The translations under genes and the position numbers were made by a program. Of a DNA stretch of 64,000 bases, positions 11,172 through 23,100 are shown in pieces; within the stretch, counting starts at the first letter, position 1, and each line of letters begins with the position of its first letter. This stretch comes from Coix lacryma-jobi var. lacryma-jobi (Eukaryota; Streptophyta; Magnoliopsida; Poales; Poaceae), in NCBI GenBank assembly GCA_009763385.1, contig CM019830.1, positions 90,534,289 through 90,598,288 on the forward strand, written 5' to 3'. The notes under the pieces are model-generated. The model ran no database searches. It had not been told where the DNA came from and was given only the letters and a program-made list of their open reading frames with translations.

Positions 11172-12746
11172 TGTTGGCGCAAAATGTGGTTTCGCGCCTC
11201 ACACACAGCAAGCCGGAAAAAGCGTGGCTTCAATCGGGTGCCCGGACGACTTGGAATCCGGAGACGTGCCAGTCGGTTTGACCTGAAAACCAACAAGGGA
11301 TAAAACTATGAGAATAAACTGGAACATGCTGGATAAGACCAGACAGTACCATATGTACGGCTTTGAAGCCAATCACGACAGCATACAGCTACAGAAGTTG
11401 TCTGTCGATAAGTTCAGGAATCATTCGGCTAACATTAAAAATGAGCATATGTCAACAATCGGTTGCCGAATGTACATACAAGGGGATATCATCAAGATAT
11501 AATGAATCATAAACAGGTAACTGGTAAATATAAATCTATCCAAACAACACATGCATAGGTTAATCCAATTAGTCTGCCGCATGTCTAATCTTCATAAACC
11601 CGTCAAGCATAGACTAAGTCTACGCCACTCCTTATAATTAGATTAATCCACTGCATGATACAATCTAATGATAAGGAGCTAAAAGCATGCATGTATCTGA
11701 ACAAATCTAAAAGACTCATTACTCATGTAAGCTTAACCAAGCTCAGCAAACTAGCCGAGTTGGGGTCCATGAAGAAGGAACAAACAAACAAGCACGATTG
11801 AACTAATCTAAAACCTGCATCTGCCGCACAATACCTAGTTTTATCAAAGCCTAACCGTGATTGACATGCATGAACCCGCAACACGTAACAATCTAGATTG
11901 AAAGTTAATTCGACCGTCATGATCTTGCAATTATCAAAACACAAGCAAACTTGTGAAACAAGGCCGAACAAAGATCAATCTAGATTGGGCAAAAGAGTGT
12001 TACAAAATTAAATAAAATACTGCAACACATGGTAACTTAATGAATCTATCAGATCTTGCCAAATCTAACAGAGCCGATAACTATCTCGCTTTTGCTAAAC
12101 ATATGAATAAACGCCTGCCGCACGGTATCTATCCACAAACAAAGCATAAGCAAAGACCTCTTGATCGCTAACAAGGGTCCGCCGCACGACCATTGAAAAC
12201 AAACAAGACTACTTGCACCATATCTAAATCCACCACATGATACTAGGCATGATAGCAAGGTTGTCGGGACTTACGGAGGTCGACGGATCGATGATTCCTC
12301 TCGAAGAACTCGACGACACTAGGGACTCGAAGATGGCATGGGGCCGGTTTGTATTGGTATGGTGTGAACAGTTTTACAATGGCTGAGGGTTTATATTTAT
12401 ACCCTAGACGAAACACGAGTCCTAGACGATTACGATCTACACAAATAAAATTTGGAAAGATACAAATCCTATTTTTTTTATTCTTCTCGATGTCTTTCAA
12501 CGTCACATGCCTTCTTGTGCAAGCCGGCTTTACTTGCCATATCCATTTCCCGAATGGAGCCGCCGCTTTGCAAAACAGCCGACCACATAGACATTTGTTG
12601 AAACTCCGAAAGCTAACCATCTTTGGTTACTCACCGAATCTCCAAGAGCCAGCCGATCGTCCGATCGTTTGCCAAATTCTTTTCCTCACTGCTAGCTGGG
12701 CCCACTTGTCATATCCTCGTATGCGTGCGAAATTCCAGTGTTAACA
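11172..12746 (-). repeat. S1: solo LTR inside A pol
   Basis: Plus-strand ends are TGTTGGCGC and GTTAACA (TG...CA with short inverted ends TGTT/AACA), flanked by a perfect TSD TCTAT (11167-11171, 12747-12751). No internal domain and no coding capacity. On the minus strand TATAAATA lies at 12401-12394, followed by a plausible transcript start, which sets the orientation. 1575 bp long. The 5-bp TSD and lack of a transposase favour a solo LTR over a DNA transposon. Family not identified. Confidence 0.75.
12394..12401 (-). promoter_or_regulatory. S1 LTR TATA box
   Basis: GGGTATAAATATAAACC on the minus strand, about 345 bp from the minus-strand 5' end of the unit, which suits a U3 promoter. Confidence 0.5.
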
Positions 12747-13918
12747 TCTATGTTGATCAACCTCCCGGGTTTGAAGACCCTAGATATCCTAATCATGTTT
12801 ATAGGTTGTCCAAGGTGCTATATGGGCTCAAGCAAGCCCCAAGAGCATGGTACGAGCGCCTCCGAGACTTCCTCATTGAGAAGGGCTTCACCATTGGGAA
12901 GGTCGACACCACACTATTCACCAAGAAGCTTGATGGAGAGATCTTCATTTGTCAAGTCTACGTTGATGATATCATCTTCGGGTCAACAAATGAAGCCTAT
13001 TGCAAGGAATTTGGTGACTTGATGTCGAAGGAGTTCGAAATGTCCATGATTGGAGAACTCACATTCTTCCTAGGCTTCCAAGTCAAGCAATTGAAGGAGG
13101 GGACTTTCATATCTCAAGAGAAGTATACAAAAGACCTCCTCAAGCGCTTCAACATGGATGATTGCAAGCCTATCAAGACTCCAATGCCAACAAACGGACA
13201 TCTCGACCTAGATGTGGGAGGTAACCCGGTTGACCAAACTCTCTACCGTTCTATGATTGGTAGCCTGTTATATTTGACCGCATCTAGGCCCGATATCATG
13301 TTTAGTGTGTGCATGTGTGCTCGCTTTCAAGCCGATCCTAGGGAATCACATCTTATAGCGGTGAAGAGAATCCTTAGGTACCTAAAGCACACCCCAAGCA
13401 TTGGCCTTTGGTATCCCAATGGAGCTAACTTCCAACTCGTTGGGTATTCCGATTCGGATTACGCAGGTTGCAAAGTAGATAGAAAAAGCACATCCGGAGG
13501 GTGCCATTTGCTTGGGAGATCACTAGTTTCATGGAGTTCAAAGAAGCAAAATAGTATGGCCTTGTCTACCGCTGAGGCGGAATACATTGCCGTGGGTGCT
13601 TGTTGTGCACAAATCCTTTATATGAAACAAACCCTTTTAGACTATGGTGTAGTTCTAGAAAGGGTACCTTTGTTGTGTGACAATGAGAGCGCGGTTAAGC
13701 TTGCTAACAACCCCGTTCAACACTCTCGCACAAAGCACATAGATATTCGCCATCACTTTCTTAGAGACCATGTTTCCAAGAAAGACATATCCTTAGAGGG
13801 AGTTAGAACCGAAGATCAATTGGCGGATATCTTCACAAAACCCCTAGATGAGAACACCCTTTGTAGATTGCGAAGTGAGCTTAATGTGCTTGATCTAAGT
13901 AACTTTGTCAAAAGGTGA
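12747..13918 (+). pseudogene. pol: A pol, second part: RT and RNase H
   Basis: Continues from 11171 with VDQPPGFEDP. RT motifs LYGLKQAPRAWYERL and the catalytic YVDD (QVYVDDIIFG, near 12960) are intact. RNase H follows with YSDSDYAGC, RKSTSGG, STAEAEYIA and KHIDIRHHFLRDH, ending FTKPLDENTLC...VKR with TGA at 13916. No stops or frameshifts in this piece, so RT/RNase H are lost only because S1 splits the gene. RNase H removes the RNA template strand during cDNA synthesis. Confidence 0.92.
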
Positions 13919-15483
13919 AAGGGAGGTTGTCTTTGCATTGCATTGTATCATATGCCATGTTTAAAATTATGTGTTGCACATAGGCTTGTCAGACGTGGTT
14001 AAGATAACCGCCCTTAAAAGCGTGTGAAGAAGCTTACCCATGAGCAAACTTGACAAGCAACCTAGATTCAAATTCTGTATTGCATTGCATATGCATGTGT
14101 GTTTGCTTTGTCGTTTCTTTTCGGTTAAGCTTTGAGCAACCACTGTGTTCGTCCACCGCTAGGGGGAGCATTTGAGGCTCCTAATGGTTGAGACCCCTAG
14201 TTTTGGTGGCCACATGTTGTCTCCTCGGGTTTTATTGCCTATTTTATCTAAGAAAACTAAATTAGCCTATGGCAAAATATTTGAAAAACTTGAGGGTTTG
14301 AGAGAGGTCACTCCACTAGGTTCCAACTGGTGTTTATTTGCATCTTATTTGAGTTGGAACTTGGTTGGAAGAAGTCGGCGCGAAAAATCGAGTCAAAATA
14401 GGGTTTTCCCTGTGACCGAACGCTGCGACCGGACGCTCCTGGTGCGTCCGGTCAGTTCATCCCGCGCGCAGGTGAACAGTGTCTTCGACGAGTCCGGTCA
14501 GGAGAACGCACGTGCGTCTGGTCGATTGTTGCCGTGTGATCGGACGCTCGGTGCGTTTGGTCGCGTGCGACAGGACGCGTCCGATCGCGGGAAACGCGTT
14601 TCGGGAGCTCTCTATTCGTGACCGGACGCTAGGGCTTTGTGCGTCCGGTCACGTCTCGTGCGTCCGGTCGTAACTTAAAGAGCGCTTTGAGTTTTTCCAA
14701 CCGACACGTGGGCCATACCTCTCTTGTCTTCTTCCTTTGCCCTCGCCTGACGTCGTCTCGCGCCTCCCCGTGCCCTAACTGCCGCCTCCCGCGCCGCCGG
14801 CACCTCCCCACCCCCCCCCCCCCGTGCCACCGCATACCACTCCGACCACCGCGCGCCCTCCCTCCCGCCTTCACGCCCGCGCCTGCGCCGCCGCCACGCG
14901 CCTACACCACCGTCCCGCGCCCGCCCTCGCCCTCGCCGGCGCCCCGCTCCCCTCGCCGGAGTTTGTTCCGGTTGCTCGCCGGGGATCCTCTCTCTCGGCT
15001 CCGGGGTCTCCTCCCTTGCCAGCGACCTCTTCCCCGATCTCTCTCCGGCCAGCAGCACCTTCTCTCCATGAGCTTCCCTCCCACCCCATATAGGCTGTCC
15101 TCATGGTGTTCAATGAAATGTCCCACCCGCTTGTTCATGCCTATCTAATCGCTTTTTGGCCATTTTCTCGCGCAGATCATTCCGGTAAGCCGTCATGGTG
15201 CCCGAACGTGTCGGTCTCTCACCTTTGCTTGGTCCGTTCGTCGCATCTCGTCTCCTTTGCTTTGCTTCCGATAGGGTCTTCTTATCTCTAGATTATATGC
15301 TTATATATCCCTATCTATCTCTTGCAGCGAGTCGGGACCATGTCAGTGAGCAGTGTCACAGTGTCAGCTTAATCCGGGACCAAGCTCGCGAATACAGAAC
15401 GAGGCCAAGCCTCTGAGGTTCAGTCCAGTCCTCTGATCTAATTGGCAGTTGCTCTCAGTGATAGTGGATCTGTTCTTGTAGCG
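13919..15483 (+). other. A spacer between pol and extra ORF
   Basis: No convincing gene. It holds a polypurine-tract-like AGGGGGAGCA at 14161, a second cluster of CCGGACGC/GCGTCCGG motifs (14410-14670), a very GC-rich stretch (14700-15060) with a 15-C run near 14810, then an AT-rich part with two splice-acceptor-like sites: CTCTTGCAG near 15330 and GTTCTTGTAG ending at 15481, 2 bases before the ATG of the next ORF. Open frames on both strands in the GC-rich part look like composition effects. Confidence 0.6.
14410..14670 (+). repeat. Second CpG palindrome cluster inside A
   Basis: About eight GACCGGACGC or GCGTCCGGTC-like motifs, the same words as in the A LTR, but here between pol and the extra ORF. 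Confidence 0.7.
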
Positions 15484-18120
15484 ATGGCTCGCTGCAAGAA
15501 CGTCGGTGGAGGTCTCGGGGCAGATCCTCCTCCCCCACGCCCTCCTTCTGGTGACAAGGGGAAGAGGCCGTAGAAGCTCGTCTCCAAGAAGCACAAGCGC
15601 CTTGATCGGGATTCAGAGATGGCACTTGTCGCAGCTCGCGCAACCGAGAGAGCCGAGCAAGGTGGTTCGATAGGCAGTCTCCGTATAAACGACCAGTCTT
15701 CAGAGCAGGCCAGTCAGGGCAGTGGTCAGCGCAGTGGTCAGCGAGTTCGAGACCTTCTCACCGAGCAGCAAGTGCAGGCCCTGCTTCAGACCGAGGGCAG
15801 AGTGGTCCGGGTTCATGGTCACGAGTACTCTCTCGACGACCCGGCTGAGGTCCTCCCTCCCGACTTCCAGTTCCCGTCAGAGACAGCCTCAGCCCTCACA
15901 GCAGCCATAGCCGGTGGGTCAGCTCCAGAGCCCAGTTCAGCTACAGCGACCCAGGCAGAGGGTCAGCCAGAGGAGGAGCAGCCGGTTCAGCAGCCAGTCC
16001 GCCAGTCCACCCATACTCGCACTCAGTTGTCTCCTAGACCTGAGGGGCAGAGGTGGGGTGGTCGACCCCTTCCGAGACCACAGGGACCCCCACCTGTGGA
16101 GCACTTGGACCTGTGGACCGCGACAACACGACAGGTGCAGGCCCTACGGTTGGTTCCATACGAGGAGTGGTTCCCAGCCGCCAGGCACCCTCAGGCCTCC
16201 GAGGGTTTCTACACAGTTATTCAGGAGGATTTCTATAGAGCATATGTCAATAGCGGCGTCCACATCCGTCCCCACAGAGTTTGCCCGCTGGAGACTATCG
16301 TTGCAGTTGCTGGGGAGGCCATCCGTCCTATGCTATCATATCTACCTGGGTTAGCAGATCTTCTTGGACGAAGTGGTCTATCTGTTGAGGACTGGGTGCG
16401 ATAGTTTTATGCGTCCCTGTGGATCTCCCCGGATCACCGGTTCCTCCACTTTGCCTTCAGGGGGAGGTCCTACAGGCTCTACAGTGCCCGTGCCCGAGAG
16501 TACCTTGGTCTGACTGCCTATGCGACCAAGGTTCACACACTGTGCTATGGAGAGGCAGAGCCACCTCAGCGTCCACACGCAGGAGAGATTCCACCAGCCG
16601 ACTTGGTTTGTGCCTGCTTCCGGGAGCCGTTCGGAGAGGGGTCCATCCGGCGTCCTCGTGACTTGACGCCGACGGCCCGTCTCATGAACGAGGTCATGAG
16701 GCGTACTCTTCTGCCCCGGACAGGCTACAGAGAGGGGTTGACCAGGATTCAGATCTGGCTAGTTCACCACTTGGTCTCCCAGCTTGAGTTCGACATTTGG
16801 GACGTGATTATTTCTGAGATGGAGGACACACTGGCAGAGGGCTTCAAGGGTCACCGGCAGCTTCCTTATGCTCACCTGATTTGTTTCCTTTTGAGGAGGA
16901 TGATTCTGGGACTGCTTCCAGAGCTTCTCCAGTCCCCGACAGAGTTCCCCGTGTACAACACTCGCTAGATTGTCAGGGCTAGTCCAGACACTCGTCCTAG
17001 GGGTCAGCGTCAGAGGCCAGTTGTCACTGAGATAGAGGCATATCAGGATGAGGTTGTTCGTCAGTTGGCAGAGGCTGAGCTCGCAGGGCTTGAGGGAGAG
17101 GGAGAGGACCCCGACCTTGAAGTTCCGACTGACAGCTTCGACGATGACTACTCTCCTCTTCCGAGGATGCGTCCACCGGCAGCTCACGACTCCGAGGCCT
17201 CCTCCTCGCATATGGCTGGCTCCGATCCAGCACTCCTTGCTATTCTCTCTCGGATGGAGCAGCAGCAGTCCAGACTTTCTGAGGAGGTTCAGCGCCAGGC
17301 TGAGGAGCAGCGACGACAGGCTCAGGAGCAGGCCCGACTAGCAGAGGCACAGGCAGTGGCCGCAGCACAGGCTCAGGAGCGCCAGGTTGCTCTCCAGCAG
17401 CAGATGATCCAGCTCCAGACTCAGACGCTTGCTTTCATGGAGAGGATGGCGGCTCTTCCACAGTTACCCCAGCCACCTCAGTTTCAGCTGCAGCAGCCCG
17501 GACCGTCGACCTCTTACTACACATCAATTCCTCCATCGACGGTCTCGCCCTTTCCACAGTACCCTCAGTGGTTTACCTCACCTCTGCCAGGGCCGCAGCC
17601 AGGATTCACACCGATTCGCTCGGGCTTCACTCCTACTCAGACGGAGTCAGTTCTAGTGACACCGAGGAGTTTGGAGGCTTCTTTCAGCGAGCTCACCGGC
17701 CTGCCTACCCCGCCAGAGTTTCAGTTGCCGGTGACCTCAGCTCTAGCTCCTGCTCCCGCTACTGGTACCACAGAGACACTCCCTTCCTCAGTAGCGTCGT
17801 CCGAGCCACTGGTCTCTCAGAGTTTGACTTTGCCAGTCAGTTCAGCGCCTGAGCCTTCGATGATCATGTCAGTGGCAGCGACCGAGACCGTGGACCCTCT
17901 TCCAGAGCCAGAGCCTCCACAGCCAGAGATTCCAGCGCCAGAGGCCGCTCCCGAGTCAGCTGAGCAGACCCAGACTGCTTCACCTACACGTCCAGTGTCC
18001 AAGGGTCAGCCAGCTCACAATTCGTCGTCCGACGAGGAGGCTTACCTTGCTCAGTTTGAGACTCTTCTGCGCACCTCGTCACCCGACTCATCTGCTCCCG
18101 TCCCGCCTTCCGGCCCCTAG
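15484..18120 (+). pseudogene. A extra ORF (env-like position of Sireviruses), three stops
   Basis: A single frame from the ATG at 15484 to TAG at 18118 (about 878 codons), broken by TAG at 15571, 16402 and 16966. The N-terminus is basic, then Gln/Ser-rich. The middle (about 16090-16930) is a folded-looking domain with PYEEWFPAARHP and RLMNEVMRRTLLPR, resembling plant transposon proteins of unknown role. A strong Gln/Glu/Ala coiled coil spans about 17240-17450, and a Pro/Ser-rich tail follows. No clear signal peptide or convincing membrane segment, so envelope function is not supported; the env-like label rests on position only. Expression would need splicing or a subgenomic RNA; an acceptor-like GTTCTTGTAG sits just before the ATG. 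It may be a captured host gene or a structural protein. Confidence 0.65.
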
Positions 18121-18688
18121 GTTTTGGTCCTTGATGCCAAAGGGGGAGAGAGCGTATGTTAGACATAGGGGGAGCTTGTGAGAGGGTCTCGGTTCTTTTG
18201 TGTGATCTTGCACTCATATGCATACATGTTTATCTTTTGGCACTTGTACGATATGTGTATGTCTTTTGGATGTGACATGTTATGCTTCACTTGTTATATA
18301 CTCCATGTCACTCGTTTATGCTCAGTTGTGACATGCTATGCTTCACTCGTTATTTTCTACATGTCACTTGATTATGCTCATTTACTTTGCTTCTGCACTT
18401 ATACTCTGATAAATGAGCTTGTTCATAAGTACTTATGTTAATTCTTATTATGTTGAGTACTTATGTGGACTTGGTTTGTATAAGCATTCCTAACCTGACA
18501 CTGGGGCATGCGACCGGACGCTCGAGAGTGTGAATGGGTTGTAACATGTGACACTGGGACGCTCGAGAGTGTGAATGGTTTGTATAAGCATTCCTAACCT
18601 GACACTGGGGCATGCGACCTGACACTTGATTATGCTCATTCACTAATGTGGACTTGGTTTGTATAAGCATGTGACACTTGTATAAGCT
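18121..18688 (+). other. A 3' non-coding region with two polypurine tracts and rearranged repeats
   Basis: AAAGGGGGAGAGAG at 18139 and TAGGGGGAGC at 18166 are polypurine-tract candidates for plus-strand priming. A roughly 60-bp unit (TGTGACATGTTATGCTTCAC) is duplicated at 18270-18380. Bases 18465-18690 mix copies of TTGTATAAGCATTCC with LTR-derived CACTGGGGCATGCGAC. The expected LTR start TGTGAGCATC is missing. Confidence 0.7.
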
Positions 18689-19789
18689 TGGACTTCTATT
18701 TGCGACCGGACGCTCGAACTCTAGTGACCGGACACTGGGGCATGCGTCCGGTCAGTAGTGTTGGCTGAGGGGTCAGTCAGGTTGCGACTGGACTCTCCCT
18801 CAGCAATCGATCGGACGCACCAGGAGGGTGAGTCCGGTCGCGTCCAGAGAGGTTCCAGAGAGGATTATTGTTGACTGGACGCGTCCGGTCAGTGGTGATC
18901 GGACGCATGGATGCGTCCCGTCAGTGTTTCGTACAGGTGTCAGGCTAGACGTCACGTAGCCATTGGGCACTGACCGGACGCGTCCGGTCACCCTGATAGT
19001 GCGTCCGGTCAGTGTATAAACTGCCTGGACTTACCCCTTCGTGCATGATTTGAGTTGGGGGGTATAAATATGCCTCCCCCTCATTCATGTTGTCACTCTT
19101 GCTCATTTGAAAGGTTGCCAAACACATTGTGATTGCAAGTGAGTGCAAGAGGCCTAGTGAGGTTGAGAGATTTGATAATTGAGTGATCAAACACCTCATT
19201 AGTGAATAGAGAGTAGCAAGTGTGCATCCACCCATCTCATTAGCCTTGCGTTGGTCAAGTGAGAGTTCTTGCTTGTTACTCTTGGTGATCGGCATCACCT
19301 AGACGGCTTGATGGCAATCAGAGAGCTTGGTGATCATCCGGAGGCATTGTGGATGACCCAAGCCATGTTGTGACCGGTAGCGAGGGATTCACCGGGCTGG
19401 AGTGGCGAAGAATCATCTCGTAGTGAGCACTTGATCCTTGCGCGGATCAAGGGGGAGCAATACCCTTGCGCGGGTGCTCCAACGAGGACTAGGGGGGGGT
19501 GTGCCGACACCTCGATACCTCGGCAAAAAGATCGTCGTGTCATCTCTACTCTCATTACTTCGCATTTACATTTGAGCAATTCAATTCCGCATTTACTTGT
19601 TGTTATTTCATGAATTGAATTGCCATGCTAGAGTAGAATTGGTTTAGCGATAGACTTTTTGTGCGGTTGATTCTTGTCAAACACACTTCTAGGCACTAGG
19701 GGGTTAATTGGGCTTGATAGGTTTTAATTGTTGCAAAAGTTTTAAAAAAGCCCAATTCAACCCCTCTCTTGGGCATCTTGATCCTTTCA
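18689..19789 (+). repeat. A 3' LTR, 5'-truncated
   Basis: 1101 bp matching 5547-6645 of the 5' LTR; the first 425 bp of U3 are gone. TATA box (TATAAATA, 19063-19070) intact. Ends CTTTCA before the TSD TCATC. Many differences from the 5' copy are C/T or G/A at CpG sites. Confidence 0.88.
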
Positions 19790-20172
19790 TCATCGAATGG
19801 ACCGACATGACGACCCCAATTCCCCCGACCAGCACTGAGCACTGGGTGATGTACTTCGACGAGTCATTAAACCTCTAAGGCGCAGGAGCTGGGGTACACT
19901 TTATTTCTCCCTCTGTAGACAAGCTGAGCTCCATCCTCTGGATTCATTTTAAAACATCCAACAACGCAGCGGAATACGAAGCCTGCCTGCATGGTCTTCG
20001 AATTGCGATCGAGCTTGGAGTTAAAAGGTTGGAAGTCTTCGGCGATTCTGCTCTAGTCATAAACCAAGTCAACAAAGATTGGGATGCCACCAGTGAGAAG
20101 ATGGATGCATACGTCGCCTAGATAAGAAAACTTGAGGGAAAGTTCTATGGTCTACAATTCCAGCACGTAGTA
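19790..20172 (+). pseudogene. pol: T pol, second part: archaeal-type RNase H (N-terminal part)
   Basis: Resumes the T frame after A with EWTDM. It then gives WVMYFDES (first catalytic Asp), NNAAEYEACLHGL (catalytic Glu) and VFGDSALVINQV (Asp), the D-E-D pattern of archaeal-type RNase H. This second RNase H after the gypsy-type one marks Tat elements. Two stops: TAA near 19876 and TAG near 20119. The frame is cut at 20172 inside HVV by S2 and continues at 24560 with QADNQAADAIS. Confidence 0.85.
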
Positions 20173-23100
20173 TGTGACGGAACCCTCTGGATTATTAGGG
20201 CCCACGTGTATCTGTCCTTGTCCTACCGACCTCAGATAGTCATACACTGTGCCCCAATAGCCCAAAAGACCCACCACGTGTCATCGGGTAACCCGACTCA
20301 TTCACGTTTCCTTACACTCCCAGGATCATTGTAAGAGTCATGGCAGTATTACAACATTTCACAGATAATATACATCAGAGATAAAAGTGCGGAAGTATTA
20401 CACCATAAGTTTTAGAAACCAGTTGTTCAAACTCGCGTAGTTATTACAAACCATAGTTTCAAACCTTACCCTAGGTAGTGGAAAACAACATTACTAAAAT
20501 TGTATATCACACAGACAACCCCGCCTAAGGGTTGCATTACTCCTCCCCGGACACGTCCTCCTCAATGACGGTCACGCAACAAGCCTCCAAGCAAGGCTGC
20601 TCGTGAACGTCACCTGCAACAGGGGTTAACAAACCCTGAGTACAAAGGTACTCAACAAGGCTTACCCGACAAGAAAAGAGAAGAAACAAGTATGCTGGCT
20701 TGGGTAGGCTCAACAACACTTTTCATTTGCATAAAAGCTTACTAGAGTAATCCTAGATCCAAATTTTTCTTAATCATTTAAGTACATAGTTAAGAATTGA
20801 AAGTGAACATCAATGAAAGATCATTATCATTCTTTCTTAAATCAGTCCCATTTTCATTCTACGGTGCGGGTCAGTAGATTGAGTCTCCATAACCGAGGAG
20901 CACGACGATTCGCACCGATTCAACCAGATCTGGGAGTTTTTCCACGATCATACGATATATGTAGACCCTCGATCACACATATATCAATCTCTAACCTCGG
21001 ATCCTCCAAACAAGACCGGGTCCGCGCCACCCGAGAGTACTTGTACACCTCCAATCCGGGACTTTAACCCACGAGGGTAGCTAGTACTCCCGCCATCTCT
21101 CCACTCCCAGTGCGCGATTAGCCGTTCTCATTTAAGAACCACCAAGGCAGAGCTTGCCGTAGCATTTGATCGGTACTTCACAGTTTCTCAATCTAGCAGG
21201 CCAACAACGTTTAACCCTAAACTGACACATCCGGATCACTCTACACCAACCCAAGGTTCGATGCATGTGCCCGTCTGGTCTTAACCCTACGTCTTTCTCT
21301 TGATCATTCCAAAATGATAAGTATCAAAACATTTATCGGAAGCGTGAGAAAGCAAGGCTGAGCATTTCTATCATTTGTGTAAAGCAGGTATCAAGGAATG
21401 ATATATCAATAACAAGGTTGATCATGCATCAACAAGTTTAAAGCATTTATTGGCTAAACCCCTAATGCATCAGGTTATTGAAAGTAAGTGTAATTTGCAA
21501 AACCAAGGAAATGGTTAAATGAACCGGGACTTGCCTTCGTTGACCGGAAGGGTCTGAAATTCCTGATAATCCGGATCAACTGGATACTCTGAACTTTCCG
21601 GACCAACCTCGTCCGGACACTCGATCACTTCGGAAGCTACACGATAACAGAGTGCATGCTTAATGGAATGCTCTTGACATGATCATGGTAAAGATGGAAA
21701 TTTTCTAAGCTATAAACATTTATCTTGCAACAACTTTCCATCACGGTACAGTTGCAAACCAACAAACCAACTTGCACAAACATACATGATTAAATGAGTG
21801 AAGCTTGTCTGCATCAAACAGTAGATCAAGATAATTCACTTAACTTAACCTTCAAATTTACCATAAATAGACTTAGGTTTTCATGTTAAACAATATCACT
21901 TATTCCTAAAGAAAGTAATTTAATTAACACGAAATTACGTTGTGAAGCAAACTATGCCCAAATTAGTTCAAATTTTTTAGAGATGATAAATTATATCAAA
22001 TAACAGTGGTAAAATAACTGTCACAATTTTCGAACCAACATATAAGTCTGCAGAATTAAATCAAACCACAAAAGTTAAATGATTAATTAAGGCATAGAAA
22101 TAAGATTAAAAATTTATTTTCTCCAATAGAGCTCAAAATTTTTGTGATGATACATTTTTAGCTCAAAACAGTGACAAAAATAGTTTCATGATTTTTGGAC
22201 CTTTAAATAAGCCTACAAAAATCATCAAAGTCCATTTACTAATAAAAAGACCTATTTAAATCAGTTTTAAAAACTCAAGTTTCATATTTTTCATAAATAT
22301 TAGGCAGCTTGAGAAAGCTACACAAAAACTTACACAATTTTTGGAGTTTCCTACAAAAAGATATCAAAAAGACAAAACCTAACACTATTCACCCATTTCA
22401 GAAAAAGAAAGAAAACCCCTCTAACCCTTACTGGGCTCGGCCCAAGTTCGGCCCACGGCCGCTGACAACCGGGCCCCAGGCGTCAGCCTCTGCTTCTTCC
22501 CCTTCGCGCCCAGACCAGGGCTCGTCCGGCCTTGACCGGCCGCCGGCGCGTTGACTGGCCGTCGGCCTTCGCACCGGCGAAGTCTCCGGCGACGCCGAGG
22601 GCCTCAACGTCTCCGGCTTGACCTCGCACATCGATTCCACCCCTCACCAGCCTTAGCACCTACACGACCATGAGCTGGCAGCGACCATGGCGGCTCGGCC
22701 AGACTGGGCACGATGGCGACGCGGCGTTCCGGCCATAAGGGCTCGGTAGAGATCACAGCTTCGACAGCACTGCACTACCGCATTCCTCGTGAACACGATG
22801 CTCACCTTAACTCAAACAAACTCGACTCGGAACCCTTCGATCCACGACGGCGGCCATGGCGGCGCTTGCACCGACGGCGAGCCACGCAGACAGACCAAGA
22901 CTGCACGGTAGAGACCAAACCGAGGGACGCAACACGCCTAGGGACTCAACGTGACTACGATGCGCGCTTTACCTTGACTTGAGGAGCATTGAACCGAGGT
23001 TGGCGACGGCGGCGGCGATGGCAGAGCTTGCACCGACGGCAACCTCCGTGGACTGCTCAAGCCAGAGCGGTAGAGACCTCAAGAGCGAGCCGAACGTGAT

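Larger units (their letters stand above)
5122..19789 (+). mobile_element. A: Ty1/copia Sirevirus-like retrotransposon with extra 3' ORF
   Basis: Starts TGTGAGCATC and ends CTTTCA, flanked by TSDs TCGTC (5117-5121) and TCATC (19790-19794), which differ by one transition. Order: 5' LTR, initiator-Met PBS, gag with two zinc knuckles, pol (PR-INT-RT-RH), long spacer, extra ORF, several AGGGGGAG tracts, damaged 3' LTR. Large gag, extra ORF and multiple polypurine tracts are traits of Sireviruses. Its pol is interrupted by solo LTR S1. Broken by a gag frameshift, a pol stop, S1 and loss of the first 425 bp of the 3' LTR. Confidence 0.9.

Noticed and set aside
11172..12746. DNA transposon (TIR) interpretation of S1
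   Set aside because: Inverted ends are only TGTT/AACA, the TSD is 5 bp, there is no transposase, and a minus-strand TATA box fits an LTR.
14639..15148. Long open frames on both strands in the GC-rich spacer of A
   Set aside because: Composition effect: overlapping open frames on both strands, Pro/Arg/Ala-only content, no domain and a poly-C run. Treated as leader or spacer.
15484..18120. True envelope glycoprotein gene
   Set aside because: No convincing signal peptide, cleavage site or membrane anchor; only the position matches.
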